A DNA stretch of 23,183 nt from CAZZBK01 sp964652155 (GCA_964652155.1 CAZZBK010000095.1:1-23183), one strand, 5' to 3'; shown: positions 7,839 to 16,976, counted from the first letter of the stretch. Notes: generated by a model not told the origin, from the sequence alone. Program-made: numbers and translations.

Positions 7839-10800
7839 GGCGTGGCGGCCTCGCCACGACTGAGCAACTCGTAGTACCGTTTCACCTGCGATTCATAACC
7901 CGGCGGCGGCGGACGATCGGCGTCGTCGCGCACCCGGCCCCGGACCACTTGTTCGCGCGGTAGACTGGGCTGAAAGTTGCTCTGCGCCTGATGAAACACG
8001 CGCAACGTGCCGCGCAACTTGTCGAGTGTTTGACGTTCGAGCCGGAACAACTCGGCGGTCGGGCGCTGCTTGAGTCGATCGAGTTGCCCCTGCAACTCGG
8101 CCAAGATTTCGTCCAAATGATCGGTGGGCAGATACAAGTTTTTGAGCTCTTTGCGAATCGCCTTGACGCGCTCAATGATCTGCTCGCGATCGCTGGTTAA
8201 ATCTTGCAACATCTCGGCCAACTGGGGGTCCATGCGGCCGTCTTGTCGTTCGACGATGTAGTTCTTCTCCTGGGGCTTGCCCATGCGGCGCGCCATGTCG
8301 TCGGTCCACTTGCCCGCGTCGGCGACACTGAACTTCGTATCGTCCGATTCGACCCGTTTGCCACCCACGCCGGTCGAGGTATCGTTTTGGGGGTCGTCGC
8401 TTTTCGTTTCGCGGATGGTCCCTTCCTGATCGGCGACGCGCTCTTGTCCTTCTTGCACTTTGTCGCGACCGCGGCGGTTCACCGATTCGTCGCCGACGAC
8501 AATGCCATGCGCTCGAGCGCCACGACGACCGGAGCGCGAAGCGCCGCCGACATTGCGCGTGGGGGGCTTCTTGTTGCCGGTCGTGGCCGCGGCGGCCGTT
8601 GAGTTCATATCGCCGCCGAGCTTGCCGACTTCGCCCGCCTCGTTGATGTTGAACGACGTGTTGAGCGTGGAGGTCTCGAACTTGGCCTGCATCTCGTCGG
8701 CCTCTTCGAGCAGCGCTCCGACCAGGTCTTTCAACTCTTCTTGAATCGGCGCTTTGACGAGGTTCGACTCACGGTCCGAGGTGCCAGGGAAGCTCGGGGT
8801 CTTCGCTCCGACGCTGCTGCCTAACTTGAGAATGTCAAACGCTTGTCGCTTGCCAGAGTCGGCCGGGTTGAGAATCTTTTCAGCCCGCTCCTTGGTGAGC
8901 AAGTAGTCGGTCACCTTCGCGATCGGATCGACGTTGCCCCCCTTCTTGTTGATGTCGAGTTGATTGCGCATCTCGATCAGGTCTTTGACCGGCAGCTTCT
9001 CGGGGAGCTGAATCTCAGAGGTGGACTGTCCCGCCTTGAGCTTTTCGAGCGCCTGTTGAGCGGCGAGGTCGCTCTTGGCTTGCTCTTCGAGAGCGCTGAG
9101 CGTTTCGCGGGCGGCATCGAGCTGTGCCTTGCGCAGGGCGTCGTGGATCGCGGTCAACTGAGCTGCGGCGGCGGCTTGAGCTGTCGCGGCTTCGGCCCAT
9201 TGGTTAGCCTCCAAGGCCGCGAGCGATTGCTCAAACGCAGTCGCCAACGCTTCGCCCGAGAGGGACTCGCCGGCGGTTGCAAACGCGGCCGACAGGGGTG
9301 CGCCGAGGTCGGTTAGTTTGTCGCTCAGGCCCATGAGGCCCACTTCGGCCAGGCGCACAAGTTCGACGAGTTTCTCCTGGCGACGCACGCCCGACGGCGG
9401 CTGTGGGGCTTGGTTCGTCTGGGCGGTCGGGGGACGAGCGCGGGCGAGCGACGAGTCGCCGAGCGCCGCTTGACGCTCGGCCAGCATCTTCACGAAACCC
9501 GTCAGATGATTCAGTTCCCAGTCTTGGCGGAACGTCACGTATTGCTCGAGGATCTGCTGCAAACTGGTGAGCGTGCGTTGGGCGGTTAGTTGGGCGTCGG
9601 CAAGTGCCGCACGCTTGGCTTGCAGCACTTCGCGAGTCGCAACGCTGTCGAGAATTCGCTCGGCGCGGACCATCTCGGTATCGGCCAACAGACCGACCGA
9701 CAGCTGCAAGCTCCCCGCCTCGGCGACCATCGCGCGGGCCGTGCCTCCGGCGCGTTCACGCAGCGCGGCTTGCTGTTGATTCAGCACGGCCACACTCGCA
9801 TGCAGCTTAGCGAGGTTTTGCGGGTCGTTCCCTTTCCAACCCCCTTCGCCGTCGAGCTTGCGGAGCCAATCGACGGTTTGCAGCATCGCGCGGCGCTGAT
9901 CTGCGTGGAGCTGTTTCAACTCGGCCTCGGTTCGCAAGATTTGTTCATAGAGCAACTGCAAGGCCGCGGCCTCGCCGCCGATGTTGAGCATTTGTGGTTC
10001 ACCGTCGGTCCAGTGATCGGCCTTGGCCGGGTCACGGTCCTTGCCACGCAGCATGAATTCGAGCCGCTCCCCTTCGGCGACCGCCAACGCTGCCAGCGAT
10101 AACTCGGCCGACTGCTCGAACTTCGCCTTGCCATCGGGGGACCAAGTGGCGATCGTCTGCCATTCGCTCGACGCTTTGGGGAGCGGCGCGCGGCGCATGA
10201 CCAGCGCCAACTCGGCGAGCCCCCAGTCGTCGGTGGCCACGACGCGATAGGGGAGCACCGCAGCGACATCGACCGCCGCTTTGCCCGTAAGACCGGTCAG
10301 TTCGAGCTTAGGAACGGCATCGGCGATCACGCGAATGGCATACGGCTTGCCAACGTGCGGTGCTCGGCCGGGCTGTTGCGTCTCGATGCGATACGCGGTC
10401 TGATCCGTGAGCGCGAGTCGGCCCGTGAACCGGGCGGGGCCCGACGCTTGCAGCGGCAGGCGATCAATGGTCACGGACGGCTCGGCTTGGGCGTCGGCGG
10501 CAGCCAGGGGCAGTCGTTCGATCAACAGCGTCGCCGCGTCGCAGGGCTGATCGAATTGAAACGTCAGATCGACGAGCGTGCCGCGCAGCGCTTCCAAATT
10601 GCCCGCGACGCTCTCCGTTCGCTGGTCTCCTTGTCGAGTGTACGCAGGCAGCTGATAGACGCAGCTCAGCAGACTGAGATTCGACGGCGTGGGGACCGTG
10701 ATCTGATAATAACGGGTGACATAATCGCCGCCGCGCACGGCATACCGGAGCGTCTGCTGCACGCCTCGCAGCGTATGCTCGACGGTCTCGGCCTGATCGT

Positions 10801-11563
10801 CGACCGGAAGCGCGACGGTGGTCTGCCGGCCGTCGACCTCGGTCAACAGCACGAGCTCGCGCGGTCGTTCGCCGCTGATCGTGATCGCAAGCCGAATGTC
10901 CCCCACCGCCTCGATATCGCCTGGCGAGACGGCCAGCGTGGTGCGATACAGCGGAGCCACGTCGACGAACGGAAACAAGATCCGGGCCGCGGCATTGCTG
11001 AAGCGCTCGGGCTGGAGCTGATAGAAGGCTGCGCCCACGATCACGAGCCCGATCGCGCCGGCCACGCGCAGCAGCGCCGGTCGCAGTGCCGCGGCTTGTT
11101 CGAGTTCGAGCCGTTGCAAGTTTGACACGTTCTCGGCGATCACCGCGTGGCTAAGGGCCAGGGACTGATTCGTGGACGAGCGAGCCAATTGCAATGCATT
11201 GATGAGTCGGTTCTGCACCGCGCCGGGCGTGCGACGTTCAATCGCCAGGGCCACCTGGTCTTCGCTGTAGCGCAGAGCCCGCGAGCGTTGAAGCAGATGG
11301 TTCGCCAGCATGCCCAAGCCGACCAGCAAACCGCCGCTGGCCAACCAGCGCCCAACGCTCGGCAGATGCCATTGGGTATCGAGCCAGAAGACGAGCCACA
11401 GATACGCGAGGATTGCCGAGACGACGAGGCCACAGCCTTCGAGCAGCGTCAGCAATCGCCAACGACGCGAGTTGCGAGCGACCAACGAGCGAACCTGCTG
11501 CACGAGCGGATGGGAGGCGAGTTCAGCCGGCGAGGCATCAGGTTCGGCGACGGCTTGACTCAT
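7835..11563 (-). CDS. Large DUF4175-type membrane protein with long coiled-coil region
   Basis: 1242 residues from ATG 11563. The same frame can start at GTG 11617, adding 18 residues, but ATG with an upstream AGAGGA is preferred. Two membrane segments lie near residues 37-61 and 72-90, and a third near 166-183. This matches the N-terminal layout of DUF4175. Residues about 190-560 are beta-rich and probably extracytoplasmic. Residues about 560-900 are Ala/Leu/Gln/Glu-rich helices typical of coiled coil (for example LHADQRRAMLQTVDWLRKLD). A low-complexity Gly/Ser/Asn stretch lies at about 1010-1100, with a final helical domain to the C-terminal ESQVKRYYELLSRG. DUF4175 proteins are often found near DUF4159 and MoxR/DUF58/VWA genes in planctomycetes (established association). 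It is the first gene of the operon and probably anchors the system in the inner membrane. Confidence 0.88.
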   Translation of the reverse strand: MSQAVAEPDASPAELASHPLVQQVRSLVARNSRRWRLLTLLEGCGLVVSAILAYLWLVFWLDTQWHLPSVGRWLASGGLLVGLGMLANHLLQRSRALRYSEDQVALAIERRTPGAVQNRLINALQLARSSTNQSLALSHAVIAENVSNLQRLELEQAAALRPALLRVAGAIGLVIVGAAFYQLQPERFSNAAARILFPFVDVAPLYRTTLAVSPGDIEAVGDIRLAITISGERPRELVLLTEVDGRQTTVALPVDDQAETVEHTLRGVQQTLRYAVRGGDYVTRYYQITVPTPSNLSLLSCVYQLPAYTRQGDQRTESVAGNLEALRGTLVDLTFQFDQPCDAATLLIERLPLAAADAQAEPSVTIDRLPLQASGPARFTGRLALTDQTAYRIETQQPGRAPHVGKPYAIRVIADAVPKLELTGLTGKAAVDVAAVLPYRVVATDDWGLAELALVMRRAPLPKASSEWQTIATWSPDGKAKFEQSAELSLAALAVAEGERLEFMLRGKDRDPAKADHWTDGEPQMLNIGGEAAALQLLYEQILRTEAELKQLHADQRRAMLQTVDWLRKLDGEGGWKGNDPQNLAKLHASVAVLNQQQAALRERAGGTARAMVAEAGSLQLSVGLLADTEMVRAERILDSVATREVLQAKRAALADAQLTAQRTLTSLQQILEQYVTFRQDWELNHLTGFVKMLAERQAALGDSSLARARPPTAQTNQAPQPPSGVRRQEKLVELVRLAEVGLMGLSDKLTDLGAPLSAAFATAGESLSGEALATAFEQSLAALEANQWAEAATAQAAAAAQLTAIHDALRKAQLDAARETLSALEEQAKSDLAAQQALEKLKAGQSTSEIQLPEKLPVKDLIEMRNQLDINKKGGNVDPIAKVTDYLLTKERAEKILNPADSGKRQAFDILKLGSSVGAKTPSFPGTSDRESNLVKAPIQEELKDLVGALLEEADEMQAKFETSTLNTSFNINEAGEVGKLGGDMNSTAAAATTGNKKPPTRNVGGASRSGRRGARAHGIVVGDESVNRRGRDKVQEGQERVADQEGTIRETKSDDPQNDTSTGVGGKRVESDDTKFSVADAGKWTDDMARRMGKPQEKNYIVERQDGRMDPQLAEMLQDLTSDREQIIERVKAIRKELKNLYLPTDHLDEILAELQGQLDRLKQRPTAELFRLERQTLDKLRGTLRVFHQAQSNFQPSLPREQVVRGRVRDDADRPPPPGYESQVKRYYELLSRGEAATP

Positions 11564-11703
11564 GGGAACGTAATCCTCTTCGAGCCACTCAGGTGTTTGA
11601 AACGAGCACTCGATCACCGGCGGGGGTGAGCAGGTGGGACGACGCCGGCCAGCGCAATCATAACCCGTAGCCGACGACCGAGCCGGCTCGAATCAAGGAG
11701 GGT

Positions 11704-11722
11704 ACGAAAGCGGCGCTTTCGT
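11704..11722 (-). promoter_or_regulatory. Perfect hairpin at the predicted 5' end of the operon mRNA
   Basis: ACGAAAGC (11704-11711) and GCTTTCGT (11715-11722) are perfect reverse complements around a 3-base loop. The stem starts within about two bases of the transcription start predicted from the promoter at 11731-11759. Such 5'-terminal stems can protect mRNA from decay. It has no U-tract, so it is not a typical intrinsic terminator of the gene upstream (stop at 11830). Confidence 0.45.
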
Positions 11723-11730
11723 TCGGGTCG

Positions 11731-11759
11731 AGTATAGTTGCAAAGGCCCCAGAAGGCAA
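11731..11759 (-). promoter_or_regulatory. Candidate sigma-70-type promoter of the six-gene operon
   Basis: Reading the minus strand, TTGCCT (11759-11754) and TATACT (11736-11731) are separated by exactly 17 bases. They match the consensus hexamers at 4/6 and 5/6. Transcription would begin near 11724, about 160 bases upstream of the DUF4175 ATG at 11563. No other promoter-like pair is seen before the five downstream overlapping genes. Confidence 0.5.
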
Positions 11760-11829
11760 CGTGCTCGCAGGCTTGTGAGGCGAGCATTCGATGGAATCCG
11801 AGTCCCGAGGAACACGCAGTCGGTGCGAC

Positions 11830-12954
11830 CTAGCGAGTCGGCGAGGCACGGAGGATTTCGACCGCAAAGGGTTCGAGTGTGCGATTGAGAACGCCCGCCT
11901 CGACGCTGACCGTTCGACCGTCGCTGAGCGTAAACCGCGGCGCATCGCCGAGTGTTTGCCAGACCAATCGAGCCCGTTGCTCCTGAGCGCTTGGATTGAC
12001 CAGCACGATCACCGTCCCCTGGTCATCGGAGATGGCTTTCATGTTCACGAACTTGGACTCCAGCGACACGCCGGGCAAGGGAGGACGTGCGATCAAGCGT
12101 GGGCCGACGTCGGCCAGCTCGCGATTCACCGCGCGAACACTGCTCCACAACTGGGGCTCGACCGCGGCGATCGTGGTCTGGGGACGCCCCGTGACGTGGC
12201 TGTACGAGTAATACCCGATCCCGGTTGCCCCTTCGACCAGCGACAGGAACACCATGCACCGTAGCTCGGCCGGGGTCGGATAACGGTCGGTGACCTTCCA
12301 GGCGAAGAGCTGCAAGATGGGCAACAGCGGCTTCTGCCCGAGGGTTGCAACTCGCGCGCGAGCCACGGCGTCTCCCACACTGCTCAGGGGCTGATACGGT
12401 ATCGGGTAGAGATAGGGCGCTGCGACATCCAAGGCCGCGACGAGCTCGTCGTACTTGGCGCGCGAGGGGAGCTTGCCTGCGAAGACCCCCTCAGGCTCGT
12501 CTTCCCAATAGCCGATGGCGTTCATCAGCGGACGTCCGGGCGCGAGCGCGGCGACCTTGGCGTTGGCGTCGGCCGTTTGCCGCAATAGGTTCTGTTTGAA
12601 GTACAGTGCCGGGCTGTCGGTCCCGATGGCGAGCAGCATGCTGCGAAGATCACCCGACTGCTTGCGACCATGGACCGCGGCGTAGAACCCTTGCGCGGGC
12701 AACGAAGCGCTCGTTTCGGGATGACAGGTCAAGACGTTGAAGCCAAAGTCGCGCAGTTGGGCGAGCGTGTCGGCGTCGGTTTTGGCGTCGTAGAGCATGA
12801 TCGGAAAGAAGGGCTTTCCGTTGACACGCAAGCCGCCGCGCGTGTTGTAGTCGACGGTCTCGATCGGCGGCAGAGCGACCGTCGGCATCGGCTCAGAAAA
12901 CGCCTCATTCGCTGCGAACAACAGCAGGAAGATTGCGCACAGGGTTCGTCCCAT
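11830..12954 (-). CDS. Secreted glycoside-hydrolase-like TIM-barrel protein
   Basis: 374 residues from ATG 12954, chosen because it begins a clear signal peptide (MGRTLCAIFLLLFAANEAFS) and has AGGA nine bases upstream. Alternative in-frame starts at 12999 and 12993 would add a non-hydrophobic leader. Residues about 36-80 (YNTRGGLRVNGKPFFPIMLY, then LAQLRDFGFNVLTCH) match the first strand and helix of glycosidase clan-A-like barrels such as the GH2/GH5/GH42 types. GYWEDEPEG (148-156) sits where an acid/base carboxylate is often found. GATGIGYYSYSHVTG is a late barrel strand. Residues about 310-374 form a beta-sandwich-like tail. Substrate unknown; it may act on polysaccharide with the neighbouring sulfatase. 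The gene is separated from its neighbours by 266 and 307 bases, so it is probably transcribed on its own. Confidence 0.75.
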   Translation of the reverse strand: MGRTLCAIFLLLFAANEAFSEPMPTVALPPIETVDYNTRGGLRVNGKPFFPIMLYDAKTDADTLAQLRDFGFNVLTCHPETSASLPAQGFYAAVHGRKQSGDLRSMLLAIGTDSPALYFKQNLLRQTADANAKVAALAPGRPLMNAIGYWEDEPEGVFAGKLPSRAKYDELVAALDVAAPYLYPIPYQPLSSVGDAVARARVATLGQKPLLPILQLFAWKVTDRYPTPAELRCMVFLSLVEGATGIGYYSYSHVTGRPQTTIAAVEPQLWSSVRAVNRELADVGPRLIARPPLPGVSLESKFVNMKAISDDQGTVIVLVNPSAQEQRARLVWQTLGDAPRFTLSDGRTVSVEAGVLNRTLEPFAVEILRASPTR

Positions 12955-13061
12955 CGTCGTGGATCCTGGTAACGTTGGTGCTGGCACGATCATGGGCATG
13001 TGTGAGTCTCTCAAAAGTTGGTGGCTATTGATCGTCAAATAATGAACAGAGTAGGCCGGCA

Positions 13062-13155
13062 GGGTGGCTGGTGTTTTGCATTGCAAAACCCGGCACATTG
13101 AGGCGGTGTTAATAGGTGAGTTGCCGGGTTTTGCTGCGCAAAACACCAGCCACCC
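13062..13155. repeat. Long imperfect inverted repeat (34-bp arms)
   Basis: The left arm 13062-13095 and right arm 13122-13155 are reverse complements at 31 of 34 positions, with a 26-base loop (13096-13121). Each arm contains its own smaller palindrome (TTTTGCATTGCAAAA on the left; TTTTGCTGCGCAAAA on the right). The arms begin GGGTGGCTGG. No ORF lies within. It sits between the glycosidase-like gene and the sulfatase gene, in a 307-base gap that otherwise shows nothing clear. Possible natures are a dispersed REP/MITE-like palindrome, an mRNA processing element, or a transcription stop without a U-tract. Confidence 0.8.
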
Positions 13156-13261
13156 ACCACGGTGACGCTCGCATCAAAGGCATGGCTCGCTTTTGGGCAT
13201 CGATGGCTGCCGCTGGGACTTCGACCGACTCGTCCAGCGACCGCTCGCTGTCGAGCCAATC

Positions 13262-14722
13262 TCAGGGGGCGGGCAAGTGAAAGTTGCGCCGCAACAATTG
13301 CTCGGCCTCCGTGCGCGCCGCGGCCAACTCAGGCGCATCGATTTGATTGCGGGTCTCGGCGCTGTCATGCACGGCGTCGTACAGCTCGCGCGCCACGATC
13401 TTGTTCGAGGCGTAGTCGCGCCACTCCGTGTAACGCACCCGGCTCGTCCGCGCGCTGTAGCCCATTGCTTGGGGCACTTTGCTCGGCTCGCGGTCGTAAT
13501 AGGCGGGGCGCGGATGCTGACTGAACGCGGCCGGTTTGACGCGCTCCGTTGGATCGCGCAACACACGGAAGAGGCTCTGACCTTCGAGCCCGGCGGGGGT
13601 AGGCAACCCGCAGGCTACGACGAGCGTCGGGAACAGGTCGACCAACTCGGCCAGGGCGTCGGTCTTTGCGCCCTGCTTGGCGCCCGGCAGCGAAATCAGC
13701 AGTGGCACCCGAGCATCGAGCTCGAAGGTCGACGTCTTGCCCCACAGGCTGTGCTCTCCCAGGTGGTAACCGTGGTCGCCGGCAAACACGATCACGGTCC
13801 GCTCGCTCAGTCCCTGCTGATCGAGCGCGTCGAGCACGCGGCCCAACTGCGCGTCGAAATAGCTGATGTTGGCATAATAGCCGTGACGAATTTCGGCGAC
13901 CTGCGCGGACGTAAATGTGACTTGATTGCCGGGCAGTCCGCGCAACTCGCGACCGTCATGAAACGCAACGTCCGGCGCGCCGCTCGGCCGGCTCGGATCG
14001 ACGCTCGGCAACTGGGCGCGGTCGTACAGGTCCCAATAGCGCTTGGGGGCGTTGAACGGCGCGTGCGGTTTCCAAAATCCGACGGCCAGGAAGAACGGCT
14101 GGTCTTTCACTTCGCTCAACACGCGGACCGCCTCGCTGGCAACCCGGCCGTCGAAGTAGGCGTCGTCCGGCACGTCACGGCACTCGTAGAGCGGGACATT
14201 GGTGTACATGCGCGGGCTGGCCGACGCCACATTCGGCGCGAGCACTCCGCTCACCTCCGCCGCGTCGTCACCATGCGTGGCATAGTGCAAAAACTCGGGA
14301 GCCGACCACGAGCGCCGATCCCCTTTTTCCTTGGTATGCCAATTGTGAAAGATCTTGCCCACGCAGCGCGTCGTGTACCCTTGCTGCAAGAACCATTGTG
14401 GCAGCGTGATGACATCCGGTGACATTTCACGAAAATGCGTGCCGTTCGACCAAATCTTGAGCGTGTCGGGCCGCCGGCCCGTGAGCAACGACGAGCGCGA
14501 CGGGTTGCAAACCGCCTGCTGGCAATAGGCGTGATTGAATTGCACGCCGCGCCGGGCCAGCCGATCAAGATGCGGCGTCTTGACCGCCGCGCCGTAACTG
14601 GCCAGATCGGTCCGCAAATCGTCGGCCATCAAAAAGAGCACATTCAATCGCGGAGCCTCGGCGGCAACCGATGCCCGGATGATCAGAGACCAGCACCACA
14701 GCAACGCGACGACATTTCGCAT
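13262..14722 (-). CDS. Secreted S1-family sulfatase (iduronate-2-sulfatase-like)
   Basis: 486 residues with a signal peptide (MRNVVALLWCWSLIIRASVA). It hydrolyses sulfate esters, probably on sulfated polysaccharide. The catalytic formylglycine precursor is Cys72 in CNPSR (72-76), within the S1 signature CNPSRSSLLTGRRP. Metal ligands are Asp34-Asp35 in MADD. KPHAPFNAP (218-226) supplies the basic active-site residues, and GDHGYHLGEH (315-324) the second metal Asp and His. The length is typical of the family, and the overall motif spacing resembles iduronate-2-sulfatase rather than arylsulfatase A. The ATG at 14722 is preceded by GAGG seven bases away, and a good promoter lies at 14852-14880. 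The maturation enzyme is not in the window. The natural substrate cannot be read from sequence. Confidence 0.95.
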   Translation of the reverse strand: MRNVVALLWCWSLIIRASVAAEAPRLNVLFLMADDLRTDLASYGAAVKTPHLDRLARRGVQFNHAYCQQAVCNPSRSSLLTGRRPDTLKIWSNGTHFREMSPDVITLPQWFLQQGYTTRCVGKIFHNWHTKEKGDRRSWSAPEFLHYATHGDDAAEVSGVLAPNVASASPRMYTNVPLYECRDVPDDAYFDGRVASEAVRVLSEVKDQPFFLAVGFWKPHAPFNAPKRYWDLYDRAQLPSVDPSRPSGAPDVAFHDGRELRGLPGNQVTFTSAQVAEIRHGYYANISYFDAQLGRVLDALDQQGLSERTVIVFAGDHGYHLGEHSLWGKTSTFELDARVPLLISLPGAKQGAKTDALAELVDLFPTLVVACGLPTPAGLEGQSLFRVLRDPTERVKPAAFSQHPRPAYYDREPSKVPQAMGYSARTSRVRYTEWRDYASNKIVARELYDAVHDSAETRNQIDAPELAAARTEAEQLLRRNFHLPAP

Positions 14723-14851
14723 GGGAGCCTCGCCAAGGACATGAGTAAGGGCACTCGATGGCGGCCGGGGTCATGAATGAGCTTGGGCTCACCGGCGCGC
14801 CGATCTCAACCATCGCATTACCGTACCAAACCCGACACGCCACGACGAGTA

Positions 14852-14880
14852 TTTATCGTGCGAAGGCCTCGGAGAGTCAA
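14852..14880 (-). promoter_or_regulatory. Candidate sigma-70-type promoter of the sulfatase gene
   Basis: On the minus strand, TTGACT (14880-14875, 5/6 to consensus) is followed after exactly 17 bases by GATAAA (14857-14852, 4/6). Transcription would start near 14845, about 120 bases upstream of the sulfatase ATG. The position, just after the transporter stop (14912), indicates separate control of the two genes. Confidence 0.5.
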
Positions 14881-14911
14881 ACACCGGCATGGGGAGCGAG
14901 CATTCGGCGGA

Positions 14912-16834
14912 TCAGGGGAGCCGATGAAACGGGAAGGCCCAGGGGATCACGACCATCGACACCGCGAACACGAGCAGATCCAACGGCACGCCGATTTTGA
15001 GATAGTCGCTAAAGCGATAGCCGCCGGGGCCATACACCATCAGATTGGTCTGGTAGCCAATCGGCGTAGCAAAGCCGTTGCTGGCCGCCATCATGATCGC
15101 GATCAGGAACGGCGTGTAACCGACACCGAGATCGGCGGCGGTTTGGATGGCGAAGGGGAACATGAGCGCCGCGGCCGCGTTGTTGGTAATCAACTCGGTC
15201 GCAACCAGGGTAATGAGATAAATGATGGCCAGGCTCCACACCGGGTCGCCGCCGGCAAACGAGATGACCTGATCGGCGATTTGCTTCGCCACGCCGGTCG
15301 TCTCGAGCGCGATCCCCAATCCAAACGAGGCGGCAATCGCCAGCAAGGTGGGCAACTCGATGCTGCGTCGCGCCGCTTCAATGCTCGTGCAGCGCGTGGC
15401 AATCATGAGCGCGGCCGCCAAAAACGCCGCCTTGAACATGGAGAACAAGCCCAACGCGGCCAGTAAAATCATGCCGAACATGATCATCAAGGCGTAAGGA
15501 GCCCGATCATGCCGCGGGGGCGTGTAGTCATCCAAGCGACTAACGAGAAAGAAGTCGCGCTTGTTTTTGTGCTCCTCGAAAAACGACGGATGGCTCTCAA
15601 GCAACAGCGTGTCGCCAGGGCGCAACACAATATCGCCAATCTTTTGACGCAGTCGCTCGCCATTGCGGGCCACCGCAAGCACCGCGGCATTGTAGTGCGA
15701 ACGAAACCGGCCCTCGCGAATCGATTTGCCCAACAGCGGGCAGGTGTACGACACCACCGCCTCGGTCAGGCAGCGTGTCGAGCGCGGGGCATTGAGCTTG
15801 AACACCTGATCGGTCGCCGGCACCAGGCCACGCATCTTCTGTAAATCGACGACCCCCTCGACCACCCCCACGAACACGAGCCGATCCCCCGCGCGGAGCT
15901 TTTCATCGGGCGAGACCGCGGCCAGCACGTGGCCATCCCGATCGATCTCCACCAGATACATGCCGGGCAGATGGCGGAGGCCGGCTTGCTCGATCGTCTG
16001 CCCGACCAACGCGCTGTCATCGGCCACGAGCATTTCGACCGTGTATTCGCGCGGGTCGTCATGCCGACTGATCGCCGGCTTGCGATCCGGGAGTAGCCAA
16101 CGGCTGACCACGACGAGGTAGATGCAGCCACAGATTGCGGTCGGCACGCCCACCCAGGTGATGTCAAAGAGATTGAAGCCGTGGGGAGCTTCGCCGATCG
16201 AGGCCAAGTGCTTGCGCAATTGACCGTCGACGACCAGATTGGTGCTCGTGCCGATCAGCGTGCAGGTTCCCCCTAAAATCGCCCCGTAACTCAGCGGCAG
16301 CATCAATTTTGACGGGGAAATCCGCAACTGCTTGGCCCACTCACTAAGCACTGGAATCATGATGGCCACCAGCGGCGTGTTGTTCACAAAGGCGCTGAGC
16401 GTCATCGTCGGGAGCATCAGCCGCGCGATCGCGCGTTGCGCCGTCTTGGGTCGCCCGAGCACTTGCTGTGCAATCCAGTGGATCGCCCCGGTCTCGTTGA
16501 CCCCGGCTCCGACGATAAACAGCACAGCCACCGTCACCATGCTCTCGTTGGCCAAGCCGCCGAGCGCCTGATCGGGCGTCAATATGCCCAGCAGCGTCAG
16601 CATCAGCACCGCCAAGATGAGAATCACATCGGCGGACCAGGACGTGATGGTCAGCAGCACGAACACGGCCACCACCACGCCCACCGTGATCGTGGCTTGC
16701 TGCGGCTGCGTCAGATTCAAGGCTATGGGGAGCACGCCAAGCGCTTTGCTGTGAGGTAGGTGGATGAAATGAAGACGGAAATAGACGCGAAAAGGCTCAC
16801 GACGACAAGACGAGCCGGCCGTGACCGCATGCAC
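14912..16834 (-). CDS. DASS/SLC13 anion:Na+ symporter with two RCK_C domains
   Basis: 640 residues from GTG 16834. No in-frame ATG lies before the first membrane segment; GTG 16735 is another possible start, so the N-terminus is uncertain. Hydrophobic segments before about residue 245 and after about 445 flank a soluble middle part. Signatures of the divalent-anion symporter family are present in both halves: AFVNNTPLVAIM (149-160) and GTSTNL (195-200), then TNNAAAALMFPFA and the C-terminal ASNGFATPIGYQTNLMVYGP. The middle holds two RCK_C/TrkA_C-like domains (about 263-340 and 355-430), seen in many bacterial SLC13 relatives. The likely substrate is sulfate or a dicarboxylate. The neighbouring sulfatase favours sulfate, but this is inference. 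Confidence 0.9.
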   Translation of the reverse strand: MHAVTAGSSCRREPFRVYFRLHFIHLPHSKALGVLPIALNLTQPQQATITVGVVVAVFVLLTITSWSADVILILAVLMLTLLGILTPDQALGGLANESMVTVAVLFIVGAGVNETGAIHWIAQQVLGRPKTAQRAIARLMLPTMTLSAFVNNTPLVAIMIPVLSEWAKQLRISPSKLMLPLSYGAILGGTCTLIGTSTNLVVDGQLRKHLASIGEAPHGFNLFDITWVGVPTAICGCIYLVVVSRWLLPDRKPAISRHDDPREYTVEMLVADDSALVGQTIEQAGLRHLPGMYLVEIDRDGHVLAAVSPDEKLRAGDRLVFVGVVEGVVDLQKMRGLVPATDQVFKLNAPRSTRCLTEAVVSYTCPLLGKSIREGRFRSHYNAAVLAVARNGERLRQKIGDIVLRPGDTLLLESHPSFFEEHKNKRDFFLVSRLDDYTPPRHDRAPYALMIMFGMILLAALGLFSMFKAAFLAAALMIATRCTSIEAARRSIELPTLLAIAASFGLGIALETTGVAKQIADQVISFAGGDPVWSLAIIYLITLVATELITNNAAAALMFPFAIQTAADLGVGYTPFLIAIMMAASNGFATPIGYQTNLMVYGPGGYRFSDYLKIGVPLDLLVFAVSMVVIPWAFPFHRLP

Positions 16835-16976
16835 TCCGCTAGCAGGGTCGAAAATAATCCTTAAGTGCTGCCGGGCAGGCCATTACCGACAAATCGACCC
16901 GCGAGGTGGACACCTGGGCGATGCAACTCGACGCACTGCCTGTTTTTTGAGCACAAGGGTCGATGCCTGAAACCGA

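Noticed and set aside
11704..11722. Intrinsic terminator for the glycosidase-like gene
   Set aside because: The hairpin has no following U-tract and lies more than 100 bases beyond the stop; it fits a 5' leader better.
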